Shown here: one piece after another, positions 38,395 through 49,650 of the stretch
How positions within the stretch are numbered: the first letter of the stretch is position 1
Layout of the letters: the number at the start of each line of letters is the position of its first letter
Assembly (NCBI RefSeq): GCF_020085105.1
Contig: NC_058055.1
Location: 20,710,822-20,774,821 of the forward strand
Direction: 5' to 3'
Source of the DNA: Siniperca chuatsi
Taxonomy: Eukaryota > Chordata > Actinopteri > Centrarchiformes > Sinipercidae
DNA length: 64,000 nucleotides
Translations under genes and position numbers: made by a program
Notes under the pieces: generated by a model
Told to the model about the DNA's origin: nothing
Databases searched by the model: none
Seen by the model: only the letters and a program-made list of their open reading frames with translations

Positions 38395-40021
38395 AGCTTG
38401 ATGCAGCAGCAGAGCACCGCCCCACACAAATAGCTACGGAGATCGATGACGGCAACTCTGCCTGCAACAGAGCGCTGCGTCCTCTGCAGTTTTATTGGCT
38501 CACCGAGAAGTTACCAACACAACACACTAGAGAGAATACATCATCGCCCGCTGGCAACATGTTGTGAATTTCATGGTGTGGCCATGACGTCAGTGCTTCA
38601 CATGTAGCCTACATTAGCTAAACAAAATAAAAGACAACAGCTAATCCCTCTTACTGATACATTTGTGTCCACAAGGTTCGGTTTATTTAGTTATGAATAT
38701 AAGTTATTCAAGCACATGATATTTTTGATGTTTATAGTGTGTATAAGCAAGATTAGGCATTGATTCCATTCAGATAGCCTGTAGTCCTAAAGCCTGGTGG
38801 TATTTATTCCTCAGCCTCAAATTCCATCAATAAAAGTCATGAGTAAAAATGGGTAATAAGGCCAAAACCTGCAATTGATCCTATACTAACAAGTGTCAGA
38901 TCCTGATTCCCCTGTGCCTCCTTTGTTGTCCAAAAACTATTAAAAACACATCAACTAGCCACATCTTGCACTGTGTGACATGTTGCTTCAGTTGTGATGA
39001 ACATGGCCATTGTAGTTTATTTTGAGTCAATCCCACACACACTGTCCTGCTTCCATAAAAACACCAGCACCAAATGTGTATTAATCCGCTGCTAAATATA
39101 GTCCCTGTAATTGCATTATGAGGTGTTGTTTGGGAAGCATTTGCTAAGAACTAAAGTGCCCAGCTGTTTTAGGAAACTGTTTCATTTTTAAAGATTTACA
39201 CCTTCATTAGGAACAGTAGCAGCAAACTTTCCAAGCTGTTTTTGCATATCAGTGACTCTTGATCTCCTTTTTTGATATGGTGACCCCTCATCAGCAAAAA
39301 GCATACTCATTCTGATCATATGCTCTTATGGTGAAAAGAGGGTTAGGTTAGGTTTATTGGAAGTGTCAGTGATCAGTGTGTTTCTGTCTTTTCTGGCTTC
39401 AACTCTTCTTCATGTCAACTTGTGTTTACATGGAAACTTGCACAAGTTGTATATAGTCCTAGAAACATATGCTGTTATCACATCATGTAAACTGTAAAGC
39501 AAAAGCAAAACTTCTTTGAATGATAAAATAGCCTTGAACTTGTGTATATGCAGAGCCTTTGTTTAAGAAACTCACCTCCTTAAAATCTAAAATGGTAATA
39601 TAACAAACCAAAATAAATGTCTGAGGCTGCAAAGGGATTATCACATACAGTATGTTCTTTGAACAAGCTGCAGTCTAAATATGCTGACTCTACAAGTTTC
39701 CATATCAGTACTTGATAATTGGGAATGATTTTCAAGTGAATAATTGACACTGAATATTACTGCAGGATAGCACCAGGTCAATTAATATTTATGATCATTA
39801 TAACTATCCTCTTAAACTATAAAATCACAAGACACAGATGCAAATCTGTAATGTGATCCAAATACAAACAGTATTGCTGAACTATCACTAGTGTACGGGG
39901 GCTGACATTAGGGACTATTTGTGAAATGTTCAATTCAGCTTTTAGACTAAAACAAATTTCCTTTGCAAAATTCTGGCTGTGCTTCACTGATGAACATTTG
40001 CTGATAAGACTTTACAAACAC

Positions 40022-40157
40022 GCCCTGCGACGAGTTGGCCACTGTCCAGGGTGTACCCTGCCTAAGGCCCAAAGTCACTGGGATAGGCTCCAGTCACCCG
40101 CGACCCCTAACGGGACCAAGCGGTAGAAAATGGATGGATGGATGGATGGATGGATGG
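40022..40157 (+). mobile_element. Short LINE/SINE 3' tail with target-site duplication
   Basis: The 136-base insert contains GGGATAGGCTCCAGTC and a (GGAT)n tail, the usual 3' end of several fish LINE/SINE families. It is flanked by the perfect 13-base direct repeat ACTTTACAAACAC at 40009-40021 and 40158-40170 (14 bases if the preceding G is counted). A 5'-truncated retrotransposon copy, recent enough to keep an exact TSD. Confidence 0.9.
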
Positions 40158-40196
40158 ACTTTACAAACACAGATGACATGTGGCATGTTCCCCTTT

Positions 40197-40629
40197 TAAA
40201 GGAATACCTCGAAATTTAGGGAAATATGCTTAATTGTTTTCTTGCCAAGGGTTAGATGAGAAGATCGATACCACTCTCCTATAAGTACGGTAAATATGTA
40301 GATGGAGCCAGCAGCCGCTTAGCTTAGCACAAAGACAGGAAACAAGGGGAAACAACCAGCTTGGCCAAGTGCAGTGACTTCTGCACACAACCCTCGTAAA
40401 ACCACAGTTTGGTTTCTGTACTGATTAAACAAATGAGATATAACAGTGTGCTGTAGGGGGTGCTGGTATGTGGATTTTGTACCTCTGGAGAAAGCCAGGC
40501 TAACTGCTGTTTCCAGTCTTTATGCTAAGCTAACAGACAGATATGAGAGTGGTATTGAGCTTCTCATCTAACTCAAAGAGTTAGAAACGACTAAGCGTTG
40601 TTCCCAAAATGTCAAATATTTCTTTTAAA
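40197..40629. repeat. Palindromic MITE-like repeat (family 1), internally deleted
   Basis: Left end GGAATACCTCGAAATTTAGGG, right end CCCAAAATGTCAAATATTTC; mirrored inner blocks AGCTTAGCAC...GGAAACAAGGGG and TTTCCAGTC...ATGCTAAGCTAA. Shorter than the copy at 13640-14380. Confidence 0.8.
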
Positions 40630-41040
40630 TTTGGTGTCACCGAGGTGATTTCTTAAAAATCCATCTGCACTTGCAGTAATGTGTACACTTTTACATTTTT
40701 ATATCCCCTGCGCTGTGGAGAAAATTAAAAAATAATAATAACATAAGGACTCTGCAACTGCAGTCTGTTTTCATCTGTTCCCTTGTTATTTATTGATCAT
40801 TTATCAGTTATTTCACCAAGTGCTGAGATTTATGCCTAAAAATTCCAGCCTAAACTGTCTGTCTCATTTCAAGACACGCTCATCTGCAATCACCTATTCA
40901 CATTTTCACATTCCCAAGCCAAACAAATGAGACATTATTGTTGTTCCAATATTTTGCATGTTTAGTAATGTGTTGCCATCTGTAGAATTTCTCCTCCAAA
41001 CCCCTCTCTGTAGTAAAATTACAGTATAACCTGATTCCTT

Positions 41041-41390
41041 GTGTTCAGTACTCACAATTTTAAGGTATCTGAGTATTTCCATTTTCTGCTACTTGATTTT
41101 ACTGCACTACATTTCAGAGGCAAATATTATACTTTTTACTTCACTACATTTATTTGACAGCTTTAGTTACAGATTCAGATTAATAATACAAAATATAAAT
41201 CAACAATTATTATAATATATTATTATAGGTTAAGATAAGACTTTACTGATCCCTGGGGGAAATTCACAAGCTACTCAGCAGTATATAAAGCAGTTAAAAT
41301 TAGCTCCACCTTTTCCAGCTGAGTATTTCTGCAGTGTGGTATTGCTACATTTACTTAAGAAAAGGATCTGAGTACTTCTTCCACCACTGC
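41041..41390. repeat. Dispersed teleost repeat with a nested insertion
   Basis: The outer unit has TTTTACTTCACTACATTTAT on one side and TTGCTACATTTACTTAAG then GGATCTGAGTACTTCTTCC on the other, a common fish MITE-like pattern. Between about 41228 and 41315 a different repeat starting AAGATAAGACTTTACTGATC appears inserted. Borders are approximate. Confidence 0.6.
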
Positions 41391-41583
41391 TTGTGTTAGC
41401 AACAGGCCGCCATAACTCAGTGGGAGGGACCTGTGCCAGAGACTTGTCAGGGATGCTGTACGTAGAATTTGACAGGTCATAAGTGTCACTTTAAAATGAA
41501 TAACAATACACCGTTAAGGAAAGTAAGAATAAATCAAATGTATTCTCTAATTTCTCTACTGTATGTGTACTTGTGCGTGACTC

Positions 41584-41584
41584 T

Positions 41585-41651
<67 letters not shown>
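41584..41651. repeat. Compound (TG)n(AG)n microsatellite
   Basis: About 13 TG units run directly into about 21 AG units. Confidence 0.97.
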
Positions 41652-41655
<4 letters not shown>

Positions 41656-41659
41656 ACAC

Positions 41660-44600
41660 AAACCTAGCTACAACATAATCCTGGTTGAGATGGCCCACCA
41701 TTCAAAATGCACACCTCAGTTTCTACCACAGAAAGACGCCGCACATCAAACAAAAGCAGCGATCAAAGACTGAATCTGCTCTTCCTTTCAGGGCAGCTCG
41801 CTGACGCAGTGAGACACATACAAGCATCACCTTAATTAATAATCATCGTATCTTAAATTAAACCTGTTAGGTCTCTTTGTAAACAAGATGAAACACCAGG
41901 CAAGATGACAGAGGCTAACAAATGGCGGAGGCGGTGGGCAATATGCTCAAATTAAACAGGAGGGAAGGTCGCTTTGTTTTACTGTTCCACTGCTGGCACA
42001 CAACCTAAGTGCTCTTGTCATCATTTACAACCATCAAACATTAGGTCAAGAGGTAAAAATACCTTCAAAACAGTGTAGTTAGTTTAGTTTGTAGTACAAT
42101 TTTATGCAGGTTACAGTAATCATCTTTGTAATCGACAATCTGCTATTCTTCATCACCAGTGAGGGGGACATTATCTCTCTGAAATCCAAATGAATACATC
42201 ATCTGCTTTGGTTCAGCTCTATTTTAAAAGAAATCAAATCTGTTTTCTTCCAACAGTAATTACACAGTAGGATTCGTGTATGCTAAAAGACGCATCTCTC
42301 AATAAGTTCTTTATTAAAAAACAGATATAAAAATGTGGCAGGCAGAACCAGGCACTGCTGCACTGTGGTTTTTCTGTTTTCCTGATTGAGCTTCTTCTGC
42401 AACAACAAACCTTGTAATCATCCACATTTTCGAGAGCGCTCTCCGCATAATTAAAAATCTGTGTTTGCAGGTTCACAGTGAAAACAGGCAACAATCTTCT
42501 GCTTTGCACAGACTATAGAAGCAAAGGCATCAGCTGTGTCCTTGAAAGAAAAACTCTAACCAGTATCTCCCTCTGGATCATGATAATCAGTTTCAGAACT
42601 GAATTTCTTTTTTATTCATCTCAATTCTCTCAATCATGCTTGTGTTCATTATTTAAAAAAAAAATAGTTTTCCACATTACATTCCACAGCCATCTGCCTC
42701 ATGATAAGCCTCCACTCTATCAAGTTTCAAGTCTCTTCAGCAGTGACCCTGTAGCCCATTTTAGATCATGATAAGCATTCTCTGGATCGTTGTTTTCCAC
42801 ATTAACATTTCATCGATCACTTTGGAAGCAAGCTCATCCAGGCTGTCTGATTGTTGTGGCCCTGCGGACTGGGCAGGCGTCCAACCTGGCACACCCCAGC
42901 AGCTCATTCACCCTGCTCATGTGACCAGAACTGCCTTTATTTAGTTCATCTCTTTGTGAGGTTTATAGCTGAAATATTGTTGCAAGTTGTTGTTGTCTGT
43001 CTTGGATCTGAATTTAACTGGATGATGCATTAGGGAAACCTTTTAGATTCTTCCCTATATGTTATAAAAGTGCATATGTCCCTGTGCAAAGTGGGACTAA
43101 TTAAGTCCATAAAGTTGGGGGTGTGGAGGTTTCTTTTCCTCTACTTTTGATTTCTTCCTCAGTTTATGCAGATATATGCCTCTGATATCCTTTATTTATG
43201 TGTGTGAGTGACTCACACCACACAATAAAATGGCATCTATAACTTTACAAAATGTAAACAAAACTGAGTCATAGGAAAAGACATTTTTAACAGGTGGATT
43301 ACACAGTTGGTTAGCTTTCATCATTTAGCTTTACCCAACCCCATGCATGTCCCCAGTGATGACGGAGTGTCCCAACAGTTTGTTTCTAGATATGGGAGTG
43401 ATGACATGTCGACCATCACTGCATAAAGAAGCACGAGACAAAGGCAGGAAACACAATACAGCTTATGGACTTAATCCAAAGTAACACAACTGTCAGCTAC
43501 ACTGTGGCAGGACAGAGCCACTGTGAGCTCCAACATGACGTTAAGGATACACCAGAATACGTGATTCTTTTATCACCACCAATCAACTGGTTGCAATGTA
43601 TCAGTGGGCCTTGGTCTTTGTTGTTGTGCCCGCTATTCGGGTACCTGCTGCTGCTGCTGCTGTTCAACATCTAAATTTAAATTCTCTGTGTGTGCCAAGG
43701 AGGTTTGGATAAAAGCCCTTTTAATTCCAGGCGAGAAGATGCAGACCGCATGTTTGATGCCGATGCCAAGCTATCAAGATAAAATGACTGAACCCTCTTG
43801 TAAACAAAACGATCAGAGATCTGTGTTTGTCTGCGATGTGGCAGAGAAAAAGCTCATGATGAATGGGTTGTTTTGGATAGTTGGGTGATGATACTGTTTG
43901 TGACATTGTGCCCCAAAAAAAAAAAAATCAACCACTGGTTGTATAATAATAGCTTATCAGAAATACATAACATTACATCAGCAGTGCATTGTGAAGTCAT
44001 GTGATGATCACCCTCTGCATAACCTTGAGAAACTCCAAATCAGGAGAGAAAGACAGAGAGACTGATTGAACAGACAGATACAGAGAGGAAGCTGACAGTT
44101 TATTCAAGAGTAGTTTTAGATATATACAATGAACATAGCAGATTTTGAATATGAATGTATACATTTACTACAGATAAGACAATCAAATGTGTTAAAAACA
44201 ACGTGACACATGTACATAGTACACTACATTGTAGAGTACATATTGCACCATATTCTTCATGATTTTAAAATCTCAGAGTCATTGCTAGAATCAGATGTTT
44301 ACAATACAGATGTCCCACATTATGCAGTCCATCTATCTCATCTTATTGTCTTTCTGAGTAAAGGTTCGTAATGGTTTTACATGTCGGACTAAATATAGAG
44401 ACACAGATTTAAAACAAAAAAGAAAGAGAAGGAGCAACAACCTCTACCTCTCTCTCTCTTTCTCTTTCCACCAATTAGCATCCAGTTTTGTGTCTCCAGG
44501 ATACCTGAAACCATGACAACAGCAGGTTGCTGCTCCCATCTGATATCTTGAGCTCCATCTGGTGTCGACAAAGAGGAAGTCCAGGTTGCTCATCCTCAGA

Positions 44601-44850
44601 CACTTTGAGGACAAACTTTGGAAAACGAGGGCAAGAAGCCAAGAACACTTACTTTTGTTTATATATGTATAGGCAGTTATACTCCATTATAGTCCAAAAC
44701 ATGGAGTTTGAATGTTTTTGTTAAATGAAAACTCAGACACATAAACACTAATAAATGTAACAAAGAGGCTTTTTTCATGTACTAGTGCTTTTAATTGACT
44801 TGAGTATGTTTTGACTTGAGTATGTTTGCAGATTACGCATTTATTATGCA
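41660..44850. other. Gene-free interval, middle part
   Basis: Mostly single-copy-looking AT-rich DNA. No splice-bordered frame with recognisable protein similarity on either strand, including any CDKL3-like kinase motif. Short CTG run at about 43645-43662. Confidence 0.5.
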
Positions 44851-44857
44851 GATAACA

Positions 44858-44943
44858 TTTTCACTCTCACACCACCTTATGAAAAGATGCTCTCTAATTT
44901 TCTCCAGATACAATGAAGGCTTTGTTTAAGTCAATTTAAAAGC
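44858..44943. repeat. Direct repeat unit, copy 1
   Basis: Shares ACTCTCAC..., TTATGAAAAGATGCT and TCTAATTTTSTCCAGAT with 47036-47110 in the same orientation, about 2.2 kb away. Class unknown. Confidence 0.65.
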
Positions 44944-45291
44944 TTGTCACAGTTTGCTCCTCAGTCCCTCCCTCCAGCCACATTCCCACTTCACACACTC
45001 ATTGCCATTCTCGTCCTGTCCACCAGATGCACTCTGACTTTTTCTCCAATCATCTCACTCCCACATCCAGCCACTCCCTTCTGCCCTCCAATAACCTCTT
45101 TCCCTCCAGTCCCAGTCACCTGACCTTCCACCTGCTGGCCTGTTTCCACTCTCCCCTCATCTGCCCTGCAGTCACTGCAATCACCTCATTCCCCTCACCT
45201 GAGCTTCCCCGCCTACCTCCTCACCTGCATCTCATTCCCTCAACAACCACTCGCAATATATACTAGTACAGATCCTTTGTTCCTTTGCCAG

Positions 45292-45721
45292 TAGGGTTGG
45301 GCGATAGCGCAAAATTTGGTTTTGAGCCGATATCAAGTACTACAGGGCCGCAATCACCGATATCAATACTGATCCTTTTAATCATGATTTGCCAAAGACT
45401 AGCAATAATTGGAAAGTTAGCTGAGTGGTAGAATTTCTACCTGCCACCTGTGAGACCTGGGTTTGACATACACATCGCAGTTAACAATGTTTTCATTCAC
45501 AGCTGCGAAATAGTTCCAAACGATGATAGTCTTTTGTTCAGCCATCACTGCAGTTATGTGTTGGATTAAACTAGTCAGGGCACACTGCAGGTGCGTGACG
45601 CGTATGAACTGATCGTAAAACTGATCCCTTTTATGGTACTGATCCTATTGACGCTAGAATCAATCTTCAAAACGAGAAGTAGTATCTGTAGTATCGATAT
45701 TTTGGTATTGATCCGCCCCCA
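45292..45721. mobile_element. hAT-like non-autonomous insertion
   Basis: The flanks repeat TTTGCCAG (45284-45291 and 45722-45729; a following T also matches), the 8-base duplication size of hAT elements. Ends are roughly inverted: TAGGGTTGGGCG at the left against CCGCCCCCA at the right. It interrupts the sequence I read as an LTR, which continues after it. No transposase. Holds a tRNA-like segment at 45417-45470. Confidence 0.65.
45417..45470 (+). repeat. tRNA-like (SINE head?) segment
   Basis: TTAGCTGAGTGGTAG matches a Pol III A box (TRGCNNAGYNGG), and GGTTTGACAT about 30 bases on resembles a degenerate B box (GGTTCGANNCC). No acceptor-stem pairing, so not a tRNA gene. Confidence 0.4.
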
Positions 45722-46761
45722 TTTGCCAGTTCATTCCTAGTTGCCTTGTTCTTTGTTTTTCGAGCAACCTGAACCCGACTTTGCTGTTTTAGCTGGACCT
45801 GAATCTGCCTGCCTGTCAGCTTGTCAACCAGTACCAGAACCTGCCTACCTGTACCTGCCTGTAAGCTCATTTGTTTACAATAAATCATTGAACTGCACCA
45901 GTCTGCCTTTTCTGTCTGCGTTGGGGTCCAATCCCCTTTGCCCTGCCACCGTGACCGCTCTCCTTCGAACACCACGGTAGGATGAGACGGTTACTAAAAG
46001 TGCTTTTTAGGCTGAGATGGGTTCTGCAGTATTTTCTGTATTACGGTCTTCATATTTCAGCCACTTTAGTCTTTTGCTCTGTGTGTGCATGCGGTGATTT
46101 CAACACATCAGAAGCTGTAATAAATGTTTTTAGTTTTGCAAGCAAGGTGCCTTCAACCTTTTTTTTTTTACAATGCCTATTTAAAATTCTGTCTCATTTT
46201 GTCCTGTCCTGTTTTCTCCTGCTCTGTTTTGTTCATTTCAGTCCCACCTTGTACCCTGTCTTTTTCCAGAATATTCTGTGCTGTTTGAGAAGAAAATGAA
46301 ACCACCACATAACTTTGTGGTGAGTCAGACAAACAAACACACCTCTTTTCATAATGAAAACAATAATCCAAGTCTTGTTAGAAGTGGAGAGCCCAAAGTC
46401 TTGATTGAGACTCTATTTTAAAGAGTGACAGAAGACAACAGAGGTGCAACTTTGCAATAGTTTGTATTTGTGTACAACAGTAACCTCTGTACTTGTGTGT
46501 GTATTAACATTTATTACTCTTGCCTCTGATACTCTATTGCCTCCCCAGAGTTGGGTACAACTCCAGTATTTTTCATGCCTCACTGATACATACAGTATAA
46601 ACTTATTGCTGCAAAAAAGCCTGTTGCATCAGTAATGAACTGCAACTCATAGAAATCCACAGTGGTTTTGTGCATCTTGAAAGTTTGTGAAGTTTCCATA
46701 ACAACAAAAATATATAAACCATTTGGGGGGGGTACTTGGCTGATGTGAATGTCCAAATACC

Positions 46762-46785
46762 TGATGATGATGATGATGATGATGA
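46762..46785. repeat. (TGA)n microsatellite
   Basis: About eight TGA/ATG trinucleotide units. Confidence 0.9.
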
Positions 46786-46935
46786 CAATTCATCCTGTGG
46801 GGGACATGAATGTTTGTACCAAATTTCACAGCAACCCATCCAATAGCTGTTGAGATATTTCAGTCTGGACCAAAATGGTGGACTGACTAAAAGACACATG
46901 CCATCCATCGAGCACAGTGCTAGCCTGGCTAAATT
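46786..46935. repeat. Dispersed teleost repeat
   Basis: Contains GGGGGACATGAATGTTTGTA, then CAACCCATCCAATAGCTGTT, then GAGATATTTCAGTCTGGACC, ending in GCTAGCCTGGCTAAA, an arrangement I recall as common in fish genomes. Class uncertain. Confidence 0.55.
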
Positions 46936-47035
46936 TTTTTCCATCAACCAGAAATTAAGGAGACAGTTTATTATAAAAAAAAAACTGATAAAATTGCAGA
47001 TTATGTTGCGAAAACCACCTTTCTATTGTGGAAAT

Positions 47036-47110
47036 TTTAACTCTCACAATATCTTATGAAAAGATGCTGTCTAATTTTGTCCAGATTCTATAAAGGCATC
47101 GTTTTAATCG
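47036..47110. repeat. Direct repeat unit, copy 2
   Basis: Second copy of the unit at 44858-44943, about 80% similar by eye. The pair brackets the probable LTR and another dispersed repeat. Confidence 0.65.
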
Positions 47111-47199
47111 ATTTAAACTTCATCACTACCACTGAAAGCACCATTGCCCTTCACAGACACTGTAACAGGCTGATGGCTTGACCGACTGCCCGAACACTC

Positions 47200-47400
47200 A
47201 CCCAGTCAGCTGTGTAATTTAATTACCACCATCGCCCATGCAGATATAACGATACATCGCAACTCTAATGAGACAATTAGCTTGTGCCATCTTAAAGCTT
47301 CACTCCTCATTAGCCCTGATGGCCACAGTACACGTTAATGGCTCCATCACAACTCCACCCTAACACTCAGACTGGAGTCTTCCAGCTGCCGCCAGCAGGT
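47200..47400. promoter_or_regulatory. Candidate conserved non-coding element
   Basis: Non-repetitive stretch dense in TAAT-type homeodomain cores (TAATTTAATTA, CTAATGAG, CAATTAG, CTCATTAG) and without coding potential. Its position in a gene-free interval suggests an enhancer; conservation was not tested. Confidence 0.25.
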
Positions 47401-49370
47401 TTCTGTGGAGACTAATGGATCAGACTGATGAGTGAGGTTAAAAAGGCCTGAGTGACCTCTCCAGCCACAGAACATGGAGGAAAGAAAGGGAGGGAAACAT
47501 ACATAAAGGCACAATAAGGTTCAACCAACATACTTTATGAATGCTGAAAGAAATACTGATATTTTTAGACTGAAGACTGCACCAGTTCAGTTGCAGGGAA
47601 GACATAATGAAACAATTCACTGCATTAATAAAAAGCAGGCCTACCATGTAAATGAAAACTACATTCATTTCAAATCCATAGATCATTTTAGGTAGCTGTG
47701 ATTGGAGAAGACCTTCCATCGTAATAGAAATGGACACAAATAGTTGATATTTAATTCTGAAATATCAATTTTAACAACTATCCACATTTCTGTGCATAGA
47801 TATACATAAACAAACAAGCAACAGGTGAGCTCTGTATGTCATTATAGATTTGTGATCTTTAATGTGTTAAATATTAGCTATCATGTATTTTGCTTTACAT
47901 CTGTAATCCATGTGGTCGACAAATATTTCTGTCTGTTAGGACCCACAAGACTCAGGGAGAGTTTAAAATGACTGTATACAGTATATCATCAAATGATTCT
48001 GCAGAATTATGCAGGTTTCTGACTAGACTCTTAATTTTGCATTAAGTGTCTCACTATTATACAGCATATTCATAGGTTTTCGAAGTTTCTCCAGCTGTTA
48101 TTAGACTAAAAAAGATAAGTTACACTTAACTTGAAACATGTTTGAAGTATTACAGGAATTTTTAAAATGAACCACAATGAGTTGCTTAATTCATAGTGCA
48201 TGTGTAGTTATTAATGCACAAAATAAATCATAACTTAGGAACAGAATGAAGAGGGAAAATGTATCATAACCCTGTTGTAAAAGCATTTAACAGTTCATAC
48301 ACTATTATAATCCTCCTTTAAAATACATCTCCCTCAATTGTGATCATATATATTGTTTCATATACAGTATGTTGGTATATTATGAGAGGGGGAGATAAAG
48401 AGAAACATTACGGTCTCTCTCAGAATCTTTATAGTGAGAGAAAGCAATGCACCATTTCTTTGCCCTTTCTATTAAAAGCACCTGAGCTCAGCAGTGATAC
48501 TCTCTCCCTGCCTATTTTGGCTGGATCCAGGCCTTTGTCCAGCCTCTGACAGACAGACATGGGGTCACCTTTTTCTCCACAAAGCAGCCATACAGAGAAT
48601 TGCAAAAAAAAATTATTAATACTTCAAGAAGAGTACGCTTTTAAAATGCTCCATAGTTGAGCAAATACTGATCCATTACAATCAGTTTCTTAGTCCTCGT
48701 CGACCTCCCTGAATAAACACCTTCTCACTATTTCACAGCTGATAAAATCAAGTTTTCTCGTGGTGATGGAATCCCATAAATAAACCTGTTTCCTCCCCTG
48801 AGAGCCTAGATAGCAACACAAGATGTAAATGTGTTTTGCATTACATAAAGGTCATGCTTTTCATTCCTGGCTCATGGGGGAGCCAGAAAAGACTTACCAG
48901 GCCAGGCCCTTTTGTCTATGTGTGACCTACATTCTCACAATAGTGAAATGCTAACAGGGCGGGGGGTCTATTGATAGCTGCAATCTGGACTGCCTCAGGG
49001 ACATGGTCAAGAGAATGATTAAGATAGATTAAATAGATTTAACTGAAGCCCTGCAGTGGGACTGGTGCTCTAACTAACTCAGTGTGTGACTCGCAGTATT
49101 GAGCTGTGTCATGTAATCTTGGTCAATTTCTGCAACAATTTCTGCCATTTAACAGTCTAAGAAAAACAGACAATGAAGTTGTGTAAAAGTCTGCAGTAAC
49201 TTTACCAGACACTTTACATGCATACTATAATGTGAATACTGCCAGTGATCCCATAAAACAGTGTGATCAAGCTGTTTACATCATTCTATAAAGTTACACT
49301 CCCATATTGTTCTGCTTTAGGCATCATATCATTCAAACGGAAATGCCAAAATATATGACAGAACTCATTA
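47401..49370. other. Gene-free interval
   Basis: No exon, RNA gene or repeat family recognised. Confidence 0.5.
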
Positions 49371-49650
49371 TCTTGCAACTAATGACTATTTTCATCGATT
49401 AATCCACAGGTTATTTTCTTGATTAATCGATTTGGGCTATAAAATACAAGAAAATAGTAAACGACATCATAACAATTTTGTAAAGGCCCGAGGCGATGTC
49501 ATCAAATTGCTTGTTTTGTTTGACCGACTGTCCAAAAACCAAAGATGAGTTTATCATCACATAAGGCAAAGAAAAGCAGCAAATTCTCACTATTGAGAGG
49601 CTGGAATTGGGGAATGTTAAGTGACTAATCATTTCAGTTGTAGAATACGT
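49371..49650. repeat. MITE-like repeat, family 2
   Basis: Begins TGCAACTAATGACTATTTTC with ATCGATTAATCC, followed by a second TTGATTAATCGATTTGGGC; ends GACTAATCATTTCAGTTGTA. Same family as 56791-57125 and 57898-58349. Confidence 0.7.

Larger units (their letters stand above)
37501..40008. other. Gene-free interval, proximal part
   Basis: No exon recognised. Holds a CA microsatellite and a G-run followed by a perfect hairpin at 38364-38394. Confidence 0.6.
44990..45956 (+). mobile_element. Probable solo LTR interrupted by a hAT-like insertion
   Basis: Outer sequence has an LTR-like order: C/T-rich U3, TATA-like CAATATATAC at about 45255, later an AATAAA (about 45880) and a terminal segment ending about 45956. 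I recall similar Gypsy-type LTRs in fish. It is interrupted at 45292-45721. The 5' border and flanking duplication were not found, so it could be another repeat class. Confidence 0.5.

Noticed and set aside
45417..45470. Functional tRNA gene
   Set aside because: A box is good but the B box is degenerate and no acceptor stem forms; better read as a SINE head.
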